From positions 8,105,886-8,169,885 of the forward strand of contig NC_083651.1 of the NCBI RefSeq assembly GCF_963576545.1: DNA of 64,000 bases, in the 5' to 3' direction. The stretch comes from Limanda limanda (lineage: Eukaryota > Chordata > Actinopteri > Pleuronectiformes > Pleuronectidae). Both the position numbers and the translations under genes were made by a program. The notes under the pieces were generated by a model. It was given only the letters and a program-made list of their open reading frames with translations. It had not been told where the DNA came from and did not search any database. Positions 62,680 to 64,000 of the stretch are shown here, piece by piece; the first letter of the stretch is position 1; each line of letters opens with the position of its first letter.

Positions 62680-63902
62680 ATAATCAAGGTGTAAGTTTGA
62701 ATAATCGTGATATTGATTTGAAGTCATATCGCCCAGACCTACTAGTGAAGGAAAATCTTAGAAACCCCCCCTAATTTAATGCTTAAACACCTGCTCATGT
62801 CTCCCACATCCAAAACATTAACTACAAGAGCTGATTTCAGCTGGGTAATACACCTTTGGTTTGAATTAATAAATGTTACTTAATAATTAAATTGTAATCT
62901 AAAGAATTTGGGCACTTGATTTTTGGAAAAGGTGACATGACAGAGCAACTGTGACAAAACCAGGCTTCAATCAATGGACCCTCTGAAATAAACTTTCATG
63001 AACAAAAAAAATACACCAATGAAAAATACCCACTAGTAAAACAGTACTCTAATTAAAGCGTACACACATGTACCCTCACCCATGACTTGAGCTCTGTACC
63101 ACAATTTGTCATCATAGCGGGCTACGCAGGCCTGTCCTATCGAAGGGCAGTAGATGTTGAGGTCTTCTTTACCAGCCACTGATGTCGCATTGTAATAATC
63201 CTGGAGCTTGACAGACAGTAACAAGGAGTCCATGTTGTCAACCTGGTCAGGGCGAGGGGCAGAAAAAAATAAAAAGTAATTTCTTTGATCTCCTTGAAAG
63301 ACTTAACATATACTCTCTTCTAAACCCAAAAGATTGTTTTCTACTGTTGATTTAAATTATATCTCTGGTGTCTATATATATATATGGATAATACTAAGTG
63401 CATGCATGTTTATTCAGATGTGTATATTTAGTACCAGCTGGATGTAGAAGTCAGCAGGGTTGTTGATGTGGGACACCACTGCATTAAGCGCTCTGTTGTT
63501 GGTGGGATAGACAGGAGGGTAGAAGAGCAAGGTTCTCTTGCTCAAAGTCACTGGAGAGTAAAACCTATCAGCAGGTTTGAAAGAGCACAGAAAAAGTAAG
63601 ACCAATTCAATAGCCAGGCAAAATATTTTAAAAGTCTGAATTTGACTCTGAATCAACATTAGATAAATACCAATTTGCTTATCAGAATTTGTTCAGGTAA
63701 GTTGCATATGTTACCTGGCCACTTCAATAAAAACAAGGTACTCTCTGACACAGATGGGCGTGTCACTGGGCTGGTCAATGGGCACTTTCCTCAGGTGCAC
63801 CAACAGAGCGTCTCTGTCCTGACCCAAAGGCGTCATCACCACCGCAGCAACGCCAACCAGATTGCGGAATTCCACCTCAGCCTCTTTACTCCAACCTTTG
63901 GT
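54748..63902 (-). CDS. rnf17: RNF17/TDRD4 Tudor-domain protein, C-terminal 23 exons (5' part outside window)
   Basis: RNF17 is a germ-cell granule protein; in mice it is needed for spermiogenesis and restrains piRNA ping-pong. Exons: 63902-63715, 63564-63435, 63242-63080, 62627-62512, 62289-62172, 62067-61950, 61629-61378, 61171-61024, 60733-60621, 60478-60388, 60177-60056, 59860-59596, 59412-59301, 59179-59016, 58810-58691, 58484-58407, 58275-58153, 58052-57996, 57638-57528, 57336-57213, 56820-56685, 55178-54995, 54843-54748. These give 1,042 aa plus stop, all in phase. Four extended Tudor modules are visible: GQACVARYDDKLWYRAQV..FVDFGN; MFCAAHINGVWERGQI..CDHGN; GCAVYGPDMSWCRGQL..YVDYGH; and APCLAEYSDGKFYRAKL..HVDYGS. 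The RING/B-box region of the roughly 1,600-aa family is off the right edge. Human RNF17 and CENPJ are also neighbours, which supports the name over other TDRD genes. The exon at 59860-59596 contains a 21-bp coding minisatellite. Intron 55179-56684 holds a transposon-like insert. Confidence 0.9.
55391..56434. mobile_element. 1.04-kb transposon-like insert in an rnf17 intron, with 9-bp flanking repeats
   Basis: The termini TAGCCTG and CAGGCTA are short inverted repeats. GGTCAGTAG occurs directly at both borders (55382-55390 and 56435-56443), as a 9-bp target duplication. That length suits a MULE-like element, or a hAT with a one-base slip; the family is unresolved. No transposase is present. 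The interior contains a broken histone H3-like segment (55650-55905) and a C-run at 56010. Confidence 0.7.
55650..55905 (+). pseudogene. Rearranged histone H3 coding fragment inside the transposon-like insert
   Basis: In order, but in shifting frames, the translation gives TGGKAPRKQ, GGVKKP, EIRPYQKSTELLIR and QSSAVMALQE, which correspond to H3 residues about 11-19, 33-38, 50-63 and 85-94. Between the second and third blocks a GC-rich hairpin (arms 55742-55768 and 55788-55813) interrupts the sequence. About 20 codons after LLIR are missing. It cannot encode a histone. The surrounding reading frame of 122 codons is likely incidental. Confidence 0.75.
58130..58153. repeat. (AC)n microsatellite overlapping an rnf17 splice donor
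   Basis: The donor after SAQT (ACG|GTGTGTGTG on the minus strand) is itself the first unit of the repeat. Confidence 0.75.
59650..59744. repeat. rnf17: 21-bp coding minisatellite in rnf17
   Basis: The 21-bp unit ACGAGAGAGGAGGGTAAAGG-A is repeated about four times within exon 59860-59596. On the minus strand each unit encodes SLVPLPS/P. The period is a multiple of three, so copy-number change keeps frame. Confidence 0.85.
62630..62680. repeat. (CA)n microsatellite abutting an rnf17 splice acceptor
   Basis: On the minus strand about 24 TG units run directly into the acceptor TAG at 62629-62628, taking the place of a normal polypyrimidine tract. Confidence 0.85.
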
Positions 63903-64000
63903 CTATACAACACACACACAGTGAACACAGCTCCTTCTACTGCTGCCATTTGTAAACATAAACATAATTTAACAAAACCCTATCTAATTCAACAGGCACT

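Overview
This window is vertebrate nuclear DNA, almost certainly from a ray-finned (teleost) fish. It has compact multi-exon genes with GT-AG introns, abundant (CA)n/(TG)n and (GATA)n microsatellites, fish-type LINE/SINE tails, and several non-autonomous DNA transposons. The species cannot be fixed from the sequence.

Layout, left to right. Positions 1-5.5 kb are intergenic: retroposon tails, a CpG-rich orphan promoter near 0.9-1.4 kb, two long GATA arrays, and an intact 167-bp hAT-type MITE. Positions 26.8 to 6.9 kb (minus strand) hold a complete 14-exon mphosph8 gene (about 874 aa), the H3K9me3-reading chromodomain/ankyrin subunit of the HUSH silencing complex. Its 9.6-kb seventh intron contains a second, same-strand gene (17.8-12.9 kb). 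I reconstruct this as a 1,232-aa, three-coding-exon protein that looks derived from a tyrosine-recombinase transposon. Positions 40.65 to 29.2 kb (minus) hold a complete 23-exon ttf2 gene (about 1,110 aa, SNF2-family ATPase, transcription termination). Head-to-head with it, 41.8-51.5 kb (plus) holds a complete cenpj/CPAP gene (19 coding exons, about 1,324 aa, centriole elongation). Tail-to-tail with cenpj, 63.9-54.7 kb (minus) holds the last 23 exons (about 1,042 aa) of rnf17/tdrd4, a germline Tudor protein of the piRNA pathway. Its RING-bearing N-terminus lies beyond the right edge.

Two of the five genes (mphosph8, rnf17) act in transposon silencing, and their introns carry transposon material. 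This includes the nested recombinase-derived gene and, in an rnf17 intron, a transposon-like element enclosing a broken piece of histone H3 coding sequence. ttf2 carries a tandem duplication of about 0.6 kb that copied half of exon 2 and a TTAA-flanked MITE. cenpj intron 1 carries an 833-bp hAT-type element with matching 8-bp target duplications.

All exon coordinates were derived by hand from reading frame, splice dinucleotides and remembered family sequence. Exon phases add up to whole codons in every gene, but no alignment or transcript evidence was available. No tRNA, rRNA, snRNA or CRISPR array was seen.
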